Source: Minicystis rosea
Lineage (GTDB): Bacteria > Myxococcota_A > Polyangia > Polyangiales > Polyangiaceae
NCBI GenBank assembly: GCA_001931535.1
Contig: CP016211.1
Span: 1,826,501-1,890,500 of the forward strand
Direction: 5' to 3'
Length of the DNA stretch: 64,000 bases
Of the stretch, positions 43,593-53,693 are shown piece by piece. The notes beneath the pieces were generated by a model. That model saw nothing but the letters and a program-made list of their open reading frames with translations. It made no database searches and had not been told where the DNA came from. Made by a program: the position numbers and the translations under genes. Position 1 is the stretch's first letter, and every line of letters starts with the position of its first letter.

Positions 43593-45041
43593 TCACTCTT
43601 CTTCGCTCGACCGCGGCGCGTCGTCCTGACTTCGTCCCTCGTCGATGCGCGTCCGATCCTCGAGGCGTTGCATCGGCGAGGGCAGGCTCGCGCGGCGCGT
43701 GGCGTCGTCCTCGTCCGAGCCGGGATCGCGCGGGAAGAGGCGCCGTTTGTCGGTCGAAATCGTGGCCGCGAGGCCGATCGTCAGCATGCCGGTGAGCGCT
43801 TGCCGGGGCTCGCCGCCGGGCGGCGCCGGATCGAGGTGGCCGCGCGCGAGCACCAGATCGAGCCCCGACGTCAGCGCCCAGCCGCGTGAAAGGGGGATCT
43901 CCAACATCGCGCGCCCCGAGACCTTGGTCGCGACGAGCGTGCCCGTCATCGGCGGCGGCGGCATCCCCGGCAAGGCCGGCGGTGGATCCGCGCCGATCGG
44001 TGTCGCGCCGTGGCTCGCGCGCACGAGGCCGCGCAGCATGATCCCGCGTGGACGCGAGAACGGCCAGCACGTGAAGCGTACCGTCGCGGTGTGCTGCTGT
44101 CCCGATCCGATGCGCGGACCGAGCGAGCTGTACGACCACGTGTAGCGCGCGTTGATCTCCGCGCGTCGTCCTTTCCAGCGCAGCCCCAACGCGGCCTCGG
44201 GCGCCAGCACCGCGTCGCGCGTCGCGGCGATTGGCATCGGGCTCGCCATCGTCCCGCCGAAGCTCGCCGTCATGAACAGATTGGGGGCGAGCTCTCGGCT
44301 CGCGCCGAGCGTGGCGGACAGCGCGTGGATGTCGGCCGGCCCGCGGCGGCGATCGACGTCGAGCAGCGCGTGCTCGTAGTGCGTGAAGCCGTAGCGCAGC
44401 TCGGGCGTGATCGCGATGCGCGGCGCCACGTCGATGCTGTACGAAACGCCGCCGTGCCCTTCGCGCATGTCGAGGCCCACCACCGCGGGCACGTCGGACG
44501 CGAGGGCGCCTTCTTCGGAAAAGCCGGCGTCGACGCCGAGCTCGGTGCGCGGCGTGGTGACGAGGGCGTACGCCATCTCGGCGCCCAGGCCGTATTCGAG
44601 GCGCTTTGCTTCGAGGAACGGATCCCGCGCCAAGAGGAGGCTGTCGGCCCGGATCCCCCAGGTCGTCGCCAGCGATCCCTCCGCGGACAACGTGAAGCTC
44701 GCGTCCGGCGAGAGCGACCACGTGGCGGTCGCCGATCCGTCGGCGCTGAGGTCGTCGCTCGGCGCGCCGCCGCCGCCGCTGATGTCGAGGGCCCGCGCGT
44801 AGTGCGCCCGCCCCTCCATGGCGAACGAGGCGCGCGGCCCTTCGGCGCTCGCATCGCACGCGATCTCACCACCCGAGAGCAGCGTGCTCGCCGCGAACGG
44901 CGCGATGCTCGCCTGCACCGCCTCCTGAATCGAGGCGCGCATCGTGGCTTCGATCTCCCAGCCCGGCAGGTGAAAGGGCAGCACGATGGCTACCTCGTTG
45001 GATGCCTCAGGCGTCCTGCGCGGTGCGCGTTTGCACGACAT
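43593..45041 (-). CDS. Predicted outer-membrane beta-barrel protein
   Basis: 482 residues; not recognised. After an odd N-terminus (no clear Sec signal; start at ATG 45041 or further in) the sequence alternates polar and hydrophobic residues over many strands, often ending in aromatic residues: SYSIDVAPRIAITPELRYGF, AEINARYTWSYSSLG, GMLTIGLAATISTD. Pro/Gly loops separate them. This pattern suggests a beta-barrel, but the absent signal makes location uncertain. Ends 13 bp from the SDR gene stop (convergent). Real by codon bias. Confidence 0.6.
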   Translation of the reverse strand: MSCKRAPRRTPEASNEVAIVLPFHLPGWEIEATMRASIQEAVQASIAPFAASTLLSGGEIACDASAEGPRASFAMEGRAHYARALDISGGGGAPSDDLSADGSATATWSLSPDASFTLSAEGSLATTWGIRADSLLLARDPFLEAKRLEYGLGAEMAYALVTTPRTELGVDAGFSEEGALASDVPAVVGLDMREGHGGVSYSIDVAPRIAITPELRYGFTHYEHALLDVDRRRGPADIHALSATLGASRELAPNLFMTASFGGTMASPMPIAATRDAVLAPEAALGLRWKGRRAEINARYTWSYSSLGPRIGSGQQHTATVRFTCWPFSRPRGIMLRGLVRASHGATPIGADPPPALPGMPPPPMTGTLVATKVSGRAMLEIPLSRGWALTSGLDLVLARGHLDPAPPGGEPRQALTGMLTIGLAATISTDKRRLFPRDPGSDEDDATRRASLPSPMQRLEDRTRIDEGRSQDDAPRSSEEE

Positions 45042-45153
45042 CCGTCACGACGCGCGCGCACGCGACGCGCGCTCTCGATACGTCGTTTCTCGGCCCTTGC
45101 GCGTCCTGCGCGCAGCCGTGTCCGCTCGATCGCGCGCGCCGCCGCGCTCGGCT

Positions 45154-46203
45154 TCATCGCACCGAGAGTCGCTCCGGCTCCGGCAGCGTGGTGCCGGTCC
45201 AGCGGTAGAGCCCCACCCACACGCCCAATCCATGCGTCATGTGCATGGTCGGGAAGATCACGAGGAGCCGCGGGAGCACCGCCATCTCGGTGCGGCGCGC
45301 GACGCGGACGGCCTCCGCGAGCACGACACCCGTGTAGGCCCCGAGCGCGAGCGCGAGCAGGGCTCGAGCCATCGGCGTGAACAGGGAGAGCACCGCGAGG
45401 AGCGCGAACGTCGTCACCGCCGCGAAGGGGACGAGCGGCCGCGGCGAGAGCATCCGCCGCCGCCGGAGCAGCGTGCGCGCGCGTCCGCTGCCGTACGCGA
45501 AGTACTGCTTGGCGAGCGCCCGCAACGACGCACGCGGGTAGTAGAACGAGACGATGTCGCGCGAGAGGTACACCGTGCCGCCCGCCTCGATGATCCGCTG
45601 GTTGAGCTCGGCGTCCTCGTTGGTGCGCGCCTCGGCGTCGAACAGCCCGACGCGCTCGAACACCTCGCGCCGGAAGGCGCCGCTCCACACCGACTCGACG
45701 AAGCCTTCGCGCGACGGATCGCGGTAGGCCGACCCGCCCACGCCGAGGGGGCTCGACAGCGCTGCGCACAGCGCGCGCTGGAACTCGTTGCGCGGTCGCG
45801 CGCGGGCCGCTCCGCCCGCGGTGGTCGCGCCGGTGCGCCGGAGAGCGTCGACGGCGGAGCTCACGTAGTCGGGGGCGTAGTCCGCGTGCGCGTCCATGCG
45901 CACGATGACGGCCCCGCGCGCTCGGCGGATGCCCTCGTTCATGCCGGCGGAGGGATAGCGTCCCGGGTTGTCGATCAGCGCGACCCGCGGATCCTCGGCC
46001 GAGAGCCGCATCACGATGGCGCGTGTCTCGTCGGTGGATCCGCCGTCGCAGACCAGGATCTCCACGAGCGACGTCGGGTAGTGCTGCGTCATCGCGCGGC
46101 GCACCACGCTCTCGATGTACGGCTCCTCATTCAAGCACGGGATGATGATCGAGCATGTCGGCCGCTCGGGGAGCGGCGGCAGCAACAAGCGCCCATTGGG
46201 CAT
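45154..46203 (-). CDS. Family 2 glycosyltransferase, membrane-anchored
   Basis: 349 residues; ATG at 46203 with GGAGGGG six bases upstream. GT-A fold: SIIIPCLNEEPYIESVV (residues 18-34), ILVCDGGSTDET (near 48), RGAVIVRMDAHADYAPDYV (DxD-like DAHAD near 102) and a NEDAELNQRIIEAGG acceptor motif (near 195). C-terminal hydrophobic segments around 262-320 (FALLAVLSLF, RALLALALGAYTGVVLAEAV) anchor it to the inner membrane. It probably transfers a sugar to a lipid carrier or exopolysaccharide, but the acceptor is unknown. A frame extending upstream to 47370 is an artefact of the opposite strand. Confidence 0.93.
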   Translation of the reverse strand: MPNGRLLLPPLPERPTCSIIIPCLNEEPYIESVVRRAMTQHYPTSLVEILVCDGGSTDETRAIVMRLSAEDPRVALIDNPGRYPSAGMNEGIRRARGAVIVRMDAHADYAPDYVSSAVDALRRTGATTAGGAARARPRNEFQRALCAALSSPLGVGGSAYRDPSREGFVESVWSGAFRREVFERVGLFDAEARTNEDAELNQRIIEAGGTVYLSRDIVSFYYPRASLRALAKQYFAYGSGRARTLLRRRRMLSPRPLVPFAAVTTFALLAVLSLFTPMARALLALALGAYTGVVLAEAVRVARRTEMAVLPRLLVIFPTMHMTHGLGVWVGLYRWTGTTLPEPERLSVR

Positions 46204-46527
46204 CGCGGACCCCTCCGCGCGAGCGCATTGCGTGCGGCGTGCCGCCGGCAGAGGGCGCAGGCTGCACGCCCGTCTCGCGCCGGCCACGAAAAGGCGGGAA
46301 GTCGCCGAGAAGCAGGCACCGTCGCGCTGTGCTCGCCGATGCGAAGAAAGGTGTGATGAAGGGCGCGCCTTGTCTCGGGCCCGCGAAAAGGCGAGAGCAC
46401 CCAGAGAAACAGGCCTCCCACGCGAGACTCGATATCTGCTTCGCCCCCGGCATAGTGCCTTTCTTCCCGACTCCCGCGTCGATCCCGATTGACGTGCTTC
46501 CTGCGACACATGCCAGACTGTCCGCCG
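46204..46527. other. Intergenic region, 324 bp
   Basis: Between the divergent glycosyltransferase and hydrolase genes. Contains promoter space for both; no gene or RNA recognised. Frames read across it on either strand are not codon-biased. Confidence 0.45.
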
Positions 46528-47313
46528 ATGATGTCGCTCCTCGATCACCCGACGCTCGATCGCACCATCTTCTTTCCCCGCCCGACGTTCGCGGCGCCGC
46601 CGCCGGGCGCGCGCGACGTGATGCTCGAGGTCGCCCCCGGCATCCACCTGCATGCGCGCATCCACGACGCGCCCGAGACCGCCGCGGTGCTGGTCCTCTT
46701 CCACGGCAACGGTGAGGTGGTCTCCGATTACGACGCGCTCGCGCCGGCGTTTCGCCGCGCCGGCGCCGCCCTCGCAGTCATCGACTTTCGCGGCTACGGC
46801 TTGAGCGAAGGCACGCCGACCCTGCGCAACCTCGTGGGCGACGCGCGTCCGGCGCTCGGGGCCATCCTCCCGTACCTCGCGCGCGACGGCGCCACGCCGC
46901 CGCTCGTCGTCATGGGGCGTTCGCTCGGGAGCGCGTGCGCCGCCGAGCTCTCCGTCGCGCTCCCCGAGGTCATCGCGGGGATCGTCTTCGAGAGCGGCTT
47001 CAGCGACGTCACCGGCCTTGCGCGCCGGCGCGGCATTCCTCTCACCAGCGTCCCCGACTCGGATCTCGATCTCCTTTGCCCGCTGCGCAAGCTCGGGCGG
47101 AGCCATCTCCCGTTGCTCGTCCTCCACGGCGAGCTCGACACGCTCATCCTCCCCGACGAAGGCCGCGCCGTCGTCGAAGCCTCGGCCGCCGCCGACAAGC
47201 GCCTCGTCCTCGTCCCCGGCCACGGCCACAACGATCTCTCGCTCCACCCGCTCTATTGGCAGGAGCTCGCCGCGTTCATCCAGCGGGTCACGGGGAAGGG
47301 CGTGAGCGCGTGA
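46528..47313 (+). CDS. Alpha/beta hydrolase (FrsA/YqiA-like serine hydrolase)
   Basis: 261 residues (start at ATG 46528, with 46510 and 46531 as alternatives; no clear ribosome-binding site). Nucleophile elbow VMGRSLGSACA (Ser in GRSLGS), oxyanion strand LVLFHGNGEVVSDY, acid in LHGELDTLILP and His in GHGHNDLSLHP. Sequence order and absence of a signal peptide suit small cytoplasmic hydrolases of the BAAT/YqiA type. Substrate not known. A hairpin follows the stop. Confidence 0.88.
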   Translation: MMSLLDHPTLDRTIFFPRPTFAAPPPGARDVMLEVAPGIHLHARIHDAPETAAVLVLFHGNGEVVSDYDALAPAFRRAGAALAVIDFRGYGLSEGTPTLRNLVGDARPALGAILPYLARDGATPPLVVMGRSLGSACAAELSVALPEVIAGIVFESGFSDVTGLARRRGIPLTSVPDSDLDLLCPLRKLGRSHLPLLVLHGELDTLILPDEGRAVVEASAAADKRLVLVPGHGHNDLSLHPLYWQELAAFIQRVTGKGVSA

Positions 47314-47350
47314 GGGATTGGCAACGTCCCGCGACCACGCCTGTGGCGTA

Positions 47351-47367
47351 GAGGGCGCGCCGCCCTC
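47351..47367 (+). terminator. Hairpin after the alpha/beta hydrolase gene
   Basis: GAGGGCG (47351-47357) and CGCCCTC (47361-47367) make a perfect 7-bp GC stem with a 3-base loop, 38 bp after the stop. There is no T-run. Confidence 0.5.
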
Positions 47368-47493
47368 CACGTGATCACCGCAGCGCGCTCAGCCCGCGGC
47401 CGCCTGCGGGTCCAGCAGCGAGTCGCGCGCTCGAGTGGTGGCCCGCAATCCATCTCGGGCGCGGACGGCGCTCGGATCCGGTATTCTCGCGAC

Positions 47494-48879
47494 ATGCGTG
47501 ACGACACCAAAAGGCGCGCCCCTCGCTTGCCTCTGCTCGCGCTCGCGCCGATCGCCGCGATGCTCTCCGGCTGCTCCGCGGGCGTCGAGCCGTGGGCCAT
47601 GTCCTTCGGCGACGAGGCCGAGCAGTCCGTCTCGCCTATCGGCGTCGATGCGAACGGCAACGTCGCGCTCGCCGGGTGGTTCCTCGGGCAGATCGATCTC
47701 GGCGGCGGGCCCCTCCAGGTCGACGACGTGCCGGGGAAGACCGACGTCTACGTGGCTTCGCTCGACGCGGCCGGCCAGCACCGGTGGAGCCGTGTCGCCG
47801 GCGGCGAGGGCGATCAGGTCACCGCGGGCGCGGCCTTCGACGCGGACGGGAACACCATCGTCCTCGGCGGGTTCTCCGAGAGCCTCGATCTGGGCGTCGG
47901 CGACGAGATGGAAGCGCTCTCGCACGACATCTTCGCGGCCAGCTTCGGGCCCATCGGCGAGGGGGTCTGGGCGAAGCACTTCAGCGCGGACCTCGGCGGG
48001 CCGACCGGCGGCGGCATGTCGATCCCGAGCCGCGTCATCGCGGGCGGCGACGGCGGGATCTTCATCGGCGGCGGGTTCAGCGGGACGCTCGGCTTCGGCG
48101 GCCCGCCCATCGATGCACCCGAAGGCAGCATGTTCAACGCGTTCGTGGCCAAGCTCGATCACCGCGGCGACCAGGTTTTTGCCATGCGGTTCGACGTCGC
48201 CGACGAGCTCGTGTCCGACATGGCCGTCGACGCGCTCGGCGCGCTGACGGTCGCCGGGGTGAGCGGGAGGTTCTTGACCGGCAGCGCGGTGGGCCTCCAC
48301 CCGCCCGGCGGCTTCGTGGCCCGGCTCTCACCCGGCGGGAGCCTCGTCTGGTCGATTCCGATCACGGGCACCGACGAGAGCCCACCGGACGTGAACGCCG
48401 TTGCCATCGGCGCGGGCGGCGCCGCGTTCGTCGGCGGCTGCTTCGGCGGCTCTCTCCACGTGGGCAAGGAGGAGGCGCACGCGCGCACGGAGAAGGACGG
48501 CTACGTCGTCCAGCTCGACCCCTCGGGCGCGCTCGTCTCGCTGGCGACGCTGGAGGGCGCGTGCGTGCTCGCGCTGGCCGTCGACGCCGGCGGGCACGTG
48601 CACGCGGGAGGCCAGTACACCGGCGCGCCCGACCTGGGCGCGGGGCCGCTCCCACGACGCAGCGTCGCGGCGGCCTTCGTCGCGGAGCTCGCTCCCGCGG
48701 GGCGTGTGGTGGGGACGCGAGCGTTCGGTCACGACGGCGACGCCAGCGTCGTCACCAGCCTCGCCGCCGTCGACGATGGGCTGGTCATGGCCGGCACCTT
48801 CGAGGGGACCTTCGACGTGGCGCCGCACCCTCTCACGAGCAGGGGCGCGACCGACATCTTCGTGGCTCGCCTGCGCTGA
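47494..48879 (+). CDS. Lipoprotein with beta-propeller (SBBP-like) repeats
   Basis: 461 residues from the ATG at 47494. Lipobox AAMLSGC gives Cys27. About eight similar units of 45-55 residues follow, each with a DxxGxxxxxGxF or GGxF-type strand (GNVALAGWFLGQIDLGGG, GNTIVLGGFSESLDLG, GGIFIGGGFSGTLGFGG, GTFEGTFDVAP). This is the pattern of SBBP-type beta-propeller repeats, common in surface proteins of myxobacteria. No catalytic residues are visible. Likely an outer-membrane exposed protein with a binding role. Stands alone, convergent with the cyclase gene. Confidence 0.82.
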   Translation: MRDDTKRRAPRLPLLALAPIAAMLSGCSAGVEPWAMSFGDEAEQSVSPIGVDANGNVALAGWFLGQIDLGGGPLQVDDVPGKTDVYVASLDAAGQHRWSRVAGGEGDQVTAGAAFDADGNTIVLGGFSESLDLGVGDEMEALSHDIFAASFGPIGEGVWAKHFSADLGGPTGGGMSIPSRVIAGGDGGIFIGGGFSGTLGFGGPPIDAPEGSMFNAFVAKLDHRGDQVFAMRFDVADELVSDMAVDALGALTVAGVSGRFLTGSAVGLHPPGGFVARLSPGGSLVWSIPITGTDESPPDVNAVAIGAGGAAFVGGCFGGSLHVGKEEAHARTEKDGYVVQLDPSGALVSLATLEGACVLALAVDAGGHVHAGGQYTGAPDLGAGPLPRRSVAAAFVAELAPAGRVVGTRAFGHDGDASVVTSLAAVDDGLVMAGTFEGTFDVAPHPLTSRGATDIFVARLR

Positions 48880-48928
48880 GGCCCTCGAGAGGCTGATGCT
48901 GACGCGGCGCCCATGCGGCCCGCCAAAC

Positions 48929-50218
48929 CTAAACCAGGCTGTCGCGGCTCTCGCCTTCGACGATGGGCGTGAACATCCGCAGCTTGCCGGTCTTGCCGCG
49001 CACCGCCATGGAGGGCAGCTCGGTGAAGGCATAGTGACCGTTGACCGCGTTGCGGGTCGCCTCGCTCACCAGGATCGGTGTCTTCAGCTCCTTGGTCAGG
49101 CCTTCGATGCGTGAGGCCGTGTTCACCGAGTCGCCGATGACGGTGTACTCCAAACGATGCTCCTTCGAGCCGATGTCCCCGAGCACGGCCTCGCCGGTGT
49201 GGACGCCGATGCCGATGCGGAGGCGCGTTTGCCCCCGCGCCTCGCGCTCGAGGTTGAGGATGCCGAGCTCGGCCTGCATCGCGAGCGCGCAGTCGAGGGC
49301 GTGGACCGCGTGCGCGGCGTCCTCCAGCGGCGCGCCGAAATACGCGAGCAGCCCATCGCCGATGAATTTGTCGAGCGTCCCGCCGTGGCGGAAGATCTCG
49401 CGCACCATGCGCGAGTGATACTCGTTGAGGAGCTCGACGACCTGCTCGGGCCGGAGCGTCTCGCTGAGCGCGGTGAACTCGCGGATGTCCGCGAACAGGA
49501 TGGTCACGCGCCGCGCCTCCGGGCCCTTCGTCGCCTCGCCGCGCTCGGCGAGGATGTTGGCCACTGCCGGTGAGAAGTAGCGCCCGAGCCGCTCGCGCCG
49601 CGCCATCTCGTCGTTCACGCGCGCCACCAGCGCGCGCACGCGGCGCACGAGCTGCGCCGAGGCCATGGACGAGAGCCCGAGCACGATGGCCGACGCCACC
49701 CACGCGCCCGGCGCGATGTGCGCCTGCCATTGCAGCGCGATCTCGAACACCGTCGAGAGCCCGGCCACGAGCAGCACCTGCGTCCGGCTCAGCGACAGCG
49801 CCGCGAGCAACACCAGGAACACGAAGATCCCCAGCGCGAAGCCCGCCGTCCCGCCCGGCGAGCGCGCGAGCGGGATGGCCAGCGCTTGCAGCAGCCACAC
49901 CACCGGCACGTCGGCGAACGCCACCGCGACGCCCGCGCGCTGCGCGAACCACGGCCAGCGCAGGCCCGCGAGATACACCCCGAGCGCGATGGGGAGGTAC
50001 GCGCCGAACACCAGCACGTACGATCCCCAATCGGCCTGCCCCGCGCCCTTCCAGAGCCCGATCGAGAGGAGCAGGACGGCCGCGACGCCCGCGAGGCGAA
50101 CTTGCCCGAGCTGGTGTGCGAGCGCGGCGCGGTGCGCGGCGAGCGTTCGATCCAGGGCCTCCTGGTCGACGGGACGCTCGGGAGCCTCCAGCGCGAGCGG
50201 CGGTCCGTCTCCGGGCAT
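48929..50218 (-). CDS. Membrane-bound class III adenylate cyclase
   Basis: 429 residues. N-terminal half: about six hydrophobic helices (residues about 40-200, for example [11 protein letters not shown] and [15 protein letters not shown]), then a helical linker ([21 protein letters not shown]) and a class III cyclase domain. Metal-binding Asp residues in [11 protein letters not shown] (near 253) and GDGLLAYFG (near 300), a Lys in TLDKFIGDG that marks adenine, and the transition-state Asn/Arg in [12 protein letters not shown] (near 372) are all present, so it should make cAMP. The linker motif YFSPAVAN is a signature of CHASE/MASE-linked cyclases. ATG at 50218. Confidence 0.95.
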   Translation of the reverse strand: MPGDGPPLALEAPERPVDQEALDRTLAAHRAALAHQLGQVRLAGVAAVLLLSIGLWKGAGQADWGSYVLVFGAYLPIALGVYLAGLRWPWFAQRAGVAVAFADVPVVWLLQALAIPLARSPGGTAGFALGIFVFLVLLAALSLSRTQVLLVAGLSTVFEIALQWQAHIAPGAWVASAIVLGLSSMASAQLVRRVRALVARVNDEMARRERLGRYFSPAVANILAERGEATKGPEARRVTILFADIREFTALSETLRPEQVVELLNEYHSRMVREIFRHGGTLDKFIGDGLLAYFGAPLEDAAHAVHALDCALAMQAELGILNLEREARGQTRLRIGIGVHTGEAVLGDIGSKEHRLEYTVIGDSVNTASRIEGLTKELKTPILVSEATRNAVNGHYAFTELPSMAVRGKTGKLRMFTPIVEGESRDSLV

Positions 50219-50448
50219 GGCGGCATCCTACGCGGATTTACGTTCGTGGTGCTCGCGTTGCACGATGGCCGGCGCACATGCGTGCCCCTTCACGCGCGCG
50301 CAGGGGAGGGGACACCTTCGCGACACGAAGACACGAAGCACCGCGGCCCGATTCGATCGCAAAAAGGAGGGCGCCCATCGACGTCGCGGCGTCGATGCCG
50401 CGGCCGACACGCTTGCCGCGGCATTTCACGCCTCCGTGCGGCCCGTGC

Positions 50449-51033
50449 TCAGGGGACGAAGTTCGTCTCGCGAAACGCGGCGACCACTTGGAGCCTCGCG
50501 CCGTCGATGAAGAAGACGTACTCGTACTCGCCGTCACCGGCGTCGTTGAACGCGAGCTTGACGAGGTCGTACCGCGCGCCGTCGACGAAGGCCTTGGAGC
50601 CGCCGGGCACGACGCAGTGCGGGCACGTCGAAGCCCAATCCTCCACGCATCGCGCGCTCTCCTTGCCCGTCCCTCCGCCCACCATCGTGAGGAAGAATGG
50701 GTGTTGCGACGGGTGACGGAGGTCGAGCTTCCGCGCGACCACCTGCGCGACGTAGAAGCGCCGCGCCGCATCGCCCACGGGCGTGGGAGGCGAGGTGACC
50801 TCCCCATGGATGAACAGCGCATCGCAGGGGCTTTGCGGCTTCGGTGGCGCGCTCGCGGCCGCGCTCATGGCACCCGCGTCGTGCACGGATGCAGGCGTGG
50901 ATATCGACGCGTCCACCGCTGTGATCGCAAGCTCCGCCGTCGCCACGGATCGCGTCGCCCCGGTGGCATGCCGCTCCTGTTGCGGCGTGCACCCCGCGAA
51001 GAGCAACAGCGGTAAGAGCCATCGTGACGTCAT
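50449..51033 (-). CDS. Small lipoprotein
   Basis: 194 residues. Lipobox LLPLLLFAGC gives Cys15. After a Ser/Ala-rich linker of about 45 residues comes a domain with four Cys (SPCDALFIHG, ARCVEDW, STCPHCVVPGG) and FYVAQVVARKLDLRHP. The paired Cys motif C-P-H-C recalls thioredoxin-like or metal-binding folds but the domain is not recognised. It lies 39 bp after the dihydroxyacetone kinase gene in the same direction, so it may be co-transcribed. Confidence 0.7.
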   Translation of the reverse strand: MTSRWLLPLLLFAGCTPQQERHATGATRSVATAELAITAVDASISTPASVHDAGAMSAAASAPPKPQSPCDALFIHGEVTSPPTPVGDAARRFYVAQVVARKLDLRHPSQHPFFLTMVGGGTGKESARCVEDWASTCPHCVVPGGSKAFVDGARYDLVKLAFNDAGDGEYEYVFFIDGARLQVVAAFRETNFVP

Positions 51034-51072
51034 GGTGTTGCTCGTGCGGGGACGCTCGTTTCCTCGCTTCGA

Positions 51073-52722
51073 TCAGCGACGCGCGAGCGCCTCGAAGATC
51101 GCCGCGAACGCCATCGCTCCCGGATCCGGCACGCCCTGGAGCGCGGCTTCCGGCACGTAGCTCGAACGCCCGGCGCGCGCGCTCTTCATGGTCGCCGTGA
51201 GGCTCGCGCCGCGCCTCGCGGCCGCCGCCGCGCCGTCGAGCCCTTCGCCCGCTTCGAGCGCGCGCACCGCGGGGACGAGCGCATCGAGCATCGTGCGATC
51301 GCCTTCGTGGGCGCCACCGTATTGCTGGATTCGACGAATGCCTTCGTGCAGCGCCGCGGTCCACGCGGCGGCGTCGGGCGAGGCGCCCGCGCCCGCCATC
51401 GACGCGCCCATCGCCGACACGCCGATCGAGAGCAGGATGCCGCTCGACCCGCCCATGCCCTTCGCGAGCCGATCCGCGATCGCGCTGCACAACGCCGCAG
51501 GCTCGGCGAACGGGAGCGTGTCGAGATCGGCGAGGATCGATCGCGCCGCGGTCGCGAACGTCGACCCCGTGTCTCCATCACCCACCTTGGCATCGAGCGC
51601 GTTGAGCTCCGCTTCGAGCCCCGCGAGCGTGTTGCAGACGATCTCGACGACGCGCCGTCGCGGCGCATCCGAGGACGGCGTGTGCGCCGCTCGTTTCAGC
51701 CGCTCGGGCAGCGGCAACGGCGTGACCTCGCGCGGTCGTTGCGCTCGCGGCCACGCGCGCGGCGCGACCTCGGAGGAGATCGCGATCGCCGTGTCCGTAT
51801 CGAGGGGCAACACCGAGATCGAGAGCCCCTTCATGTCGAGCGACGTCATCAGCCGCTCCGGCCCCACCACCAAAGCCACCTCGTGCTTCATCGCGCCGAG
51901 GAGGGCGCGCGTGGCGACGCCCATTTCGATGGGCGGCACGCCGCCCAGATCATTGATGAGCACCGCGACCGGCTGGCGCGTGCCGGCGAGCGCCCGATCG
52001 AGGCGCGCGGCCATCGTGGCAGCGAGCTCATCCATCGGTCGATAAGCAATCTTCTCGGCGCCGGGCTCGCCGTGGATCCCGAGGCCGAGCTCGACCTCGT
52101 CCGGTCCGAGGCGCACCTCCGTCGGCTGCCCCGGGATGGTGCCCGTCGACAACGAGATGCCGAGCGAGCGAACGCTCCGCGCCACGCGCTCGGCGCCTTC
52201 CTTCACGGCAGCGAGCGTCGCGCCCGCCTGCGCGAGGTGGCCCGCGACCTTGTGCACGAACAGCGTGCCCGCGAGACCGCGCGGCCGCGGCGCATCGGCG
52301 ATGGCGATGTCGTCGGAGACGATCACCATCTCCACGTCGAGCCCGAGCGCGCGCGCCTTCTCCGCGGCGAGCCCGAAGTTCAACCGATCTCCCGTGTAGT
52401 TCTTGACGATGAGCAGACAGCCCGCGTCCCCCGTGACCGCGAGGATGCCGGCGAGCACCGCATCGACGCTCGGCGACGCGAAGATCTCCCCGGAAACAGC
52501 GGCCGTGAGCATGCCTTCGCCCACGAACCCGACGTGCGCCGGCTCGTGCCCCGCGCCTCCGCCCGACACGACGGCGACCTTGGACTTGTCCCAATCGGTG
52601 CGGACCACGACCTTGATGCCCGGATACCCGTCGAGCCTTCCGAGCTTTCCTCCGCTCAGCGCGACGACGGCATCGATCGCTTCCGTGACGATGTCGCTTC
52701 GATCGTTGATGAAGTGCTTCAC
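51073..52722 (-). CDS. ATP-dependent dihydroxyacetone kinase, DhaK-DhaL fusion
   Basis: 549 residues starting at GTG 52722 (MKHFINDRSD). N-terminal DhaK domain: GYPGIKVVVRTDWDKSKVAV, SGGGAGHEPAH (residues about 53-63) and the covalent substrate His in GLGIHGEPG (near 210). C-terminal DhaL domain: the Mg-ADP Asp loop KVGDGDTGSTFA (near 380) and GGSSGILLS. A one-chain kinase of this kind uses ATP and phosphorylates dihydroxyacetone (and related trioses) to DHAP, unlike the PTS-driven DhaKLM. No partner dehydrogenase is adjacent. Confidence 0.95.
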   Translation of the reverse strand: MKHFINDRSDIVTEAIDAVVALSGGKLGRLDGYPGIKVVVRTDWDKSKVAVVSGGGAGHEPAHVGFVGEGMLTAAVSGEIFASPSVDAVLAGILAVTGDAGCLLIVKNYTGDRLNFGLAAEKARALGLDVEMVIVSDDIAIADAPRPRGLAGTLFVHKVAGHLAQAGATLAAVKEGAERVARSVRSLGISLSTGTIPGQPTEVRLGPDEVELGLGIHGEPGAEKIAYRPMDELAATMAARLDRALAGTRQPVAVLINDLGGVPPIEMGVATRALLGAMKHEVALVVGPERLMTSLDMKGLSISVLPLDTDTAIAISSEVAPRAWPRAQRPREVTPLPLPERLKRAAHTPSSDAPRRRVVEIVCNTLAGLEAELNALDAKVGDGDTGSTFATAARSILADLDTLPFAEPAALCSAIADRLAKGMGGSSGILLSIGVSAMGASMAGAGASPDAAAWTAALHEGIRRIQQYGGAHEGDRTMLDALVPAVRALEAGEGLDGAAAAARRGASLTATMKSARAGRSSYVPEAALQGVPDPGAMAFAAIFEALARR

Positions 52723-52988
52723 GCCGCCATCTTGGCACACTGTGCGCTCGTCGAGATCCTCGGCCGCGCCTGCTCGCTCAGGGCAGCTCGTTCTTCACGC
52801 GGAAGCGCTTCCAAAGCTCGATGGCGCGAGAGAGGATGACCGGGGGGTTGAAGAGGGAAGGGACGCAAAGGTGCGGCGCGAAGACGCAAACGGCGGGGCT
52901 CGTGCCGAGCCCGAGACGCGCTGCAGATGTGGAGTCGCGTTGGGGGCAGGAAGGGCGTCGAGATCACGCAGGGTGTGGTGGCGATCCA

Positions 52989-53693
52989 TCAATCCGATCT
53001 ATCGTCGTCGAACACGGCATCTGCCGGCGAAGACGGCGTTCGTCCGGCGGCGCGCATCGAGCGCGCCACGAAGACGTCGAAGGCCTCCATCAAACGGCGC
53101 TCGACCTCTGCGCCTTCGAGGATGCCCATGGCCCGCGCGACGGCCTCCATCGTCGACAACGCATCTTCGCGCGGGGCGGCGCGGAGCCGATAACGGCTCG
53201 GTGGGCCGGGCGGGAGCACCACGGCCTCGGCGCCGGCGGCGTCCGGATCGCGCAGCGCGGCCCGCCTGGCCTGTGGCCAATTGCCATCGGGGACGATGAG
53301 CACCGGCGGCTCGCCGTGACCGTCGATCGGTGAGAGCAAGCGCGCGCCAGGCAGCGGATAGAGCAGGAGGCGGCGACCTTCGGGCAGCGGCGTGCGCGCT
53401 TCGGGATCGTGCTCGCCGCGCAGGCGAATCTCGGCGCCGGCGAGCAGGCGAGCCGCGAGGCGTCCGGTGTTGGTGCTCTTTCGGATCTCGGCCCGATGAA
53501 TGATCAGCGCCACGCGCGTGCGCACCGGGATCGCCGTGAGCGCGGCGCACAGACAGTCTGCGTGGATCAATCCGCAGCCGGTGCAGCGATGTCCCCGCGC
53601 GAGATCGGCACGCAGCGCCCCTCGGCGCGCGCGCGGCGACGCGGCCAGCTCGGGCCCGTTCGCTCGGAGAATCCTGTCGTTCGGTGCGGACAT
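52989..53693 (-). CDS. DTW-domain tRNA-uridine aminocarboxypropyltransferase
   Basis: 234 residues from the ATG at 53693. A zinc-binding motif CTGCGLIHADCLC (near 38-50) precedes the DTW domain: RVALIIHRAEIRKSTNTGRL (near 61), LIVPDGNWPQARRAAL (near 133) and STMEAVARAM (near 181). Relatives (TapT/DTWD) attach an aminocarboxypropyl group from SAM to uridine in tRNA to form acp3U. The signature D-x-T-W is D-G-N-W here, an unusual change of the Thr. Cytoplasmic. Confidence 0.88.
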   Translation of the reverse strand: MSAPNDRILRANGPELAASPRARRGALRADLARGHRCTGCGLIHADCLCAALTAIPVRTRVALIIHRAEIRKSTNTGRLAARLLAGAEIRLRGEHDPEARTPLPEGRRLLLYPLPGARLLSPIDGHGEPPVLIVPDGNWPQARRAALRDPDAAGAEAVVLPPGPPSRYRLRAAPREDALSTMEAVARAMGILEGAEVERRLMEAFDVFVARSMRAAGRTPSSPADAVFDDDRSD

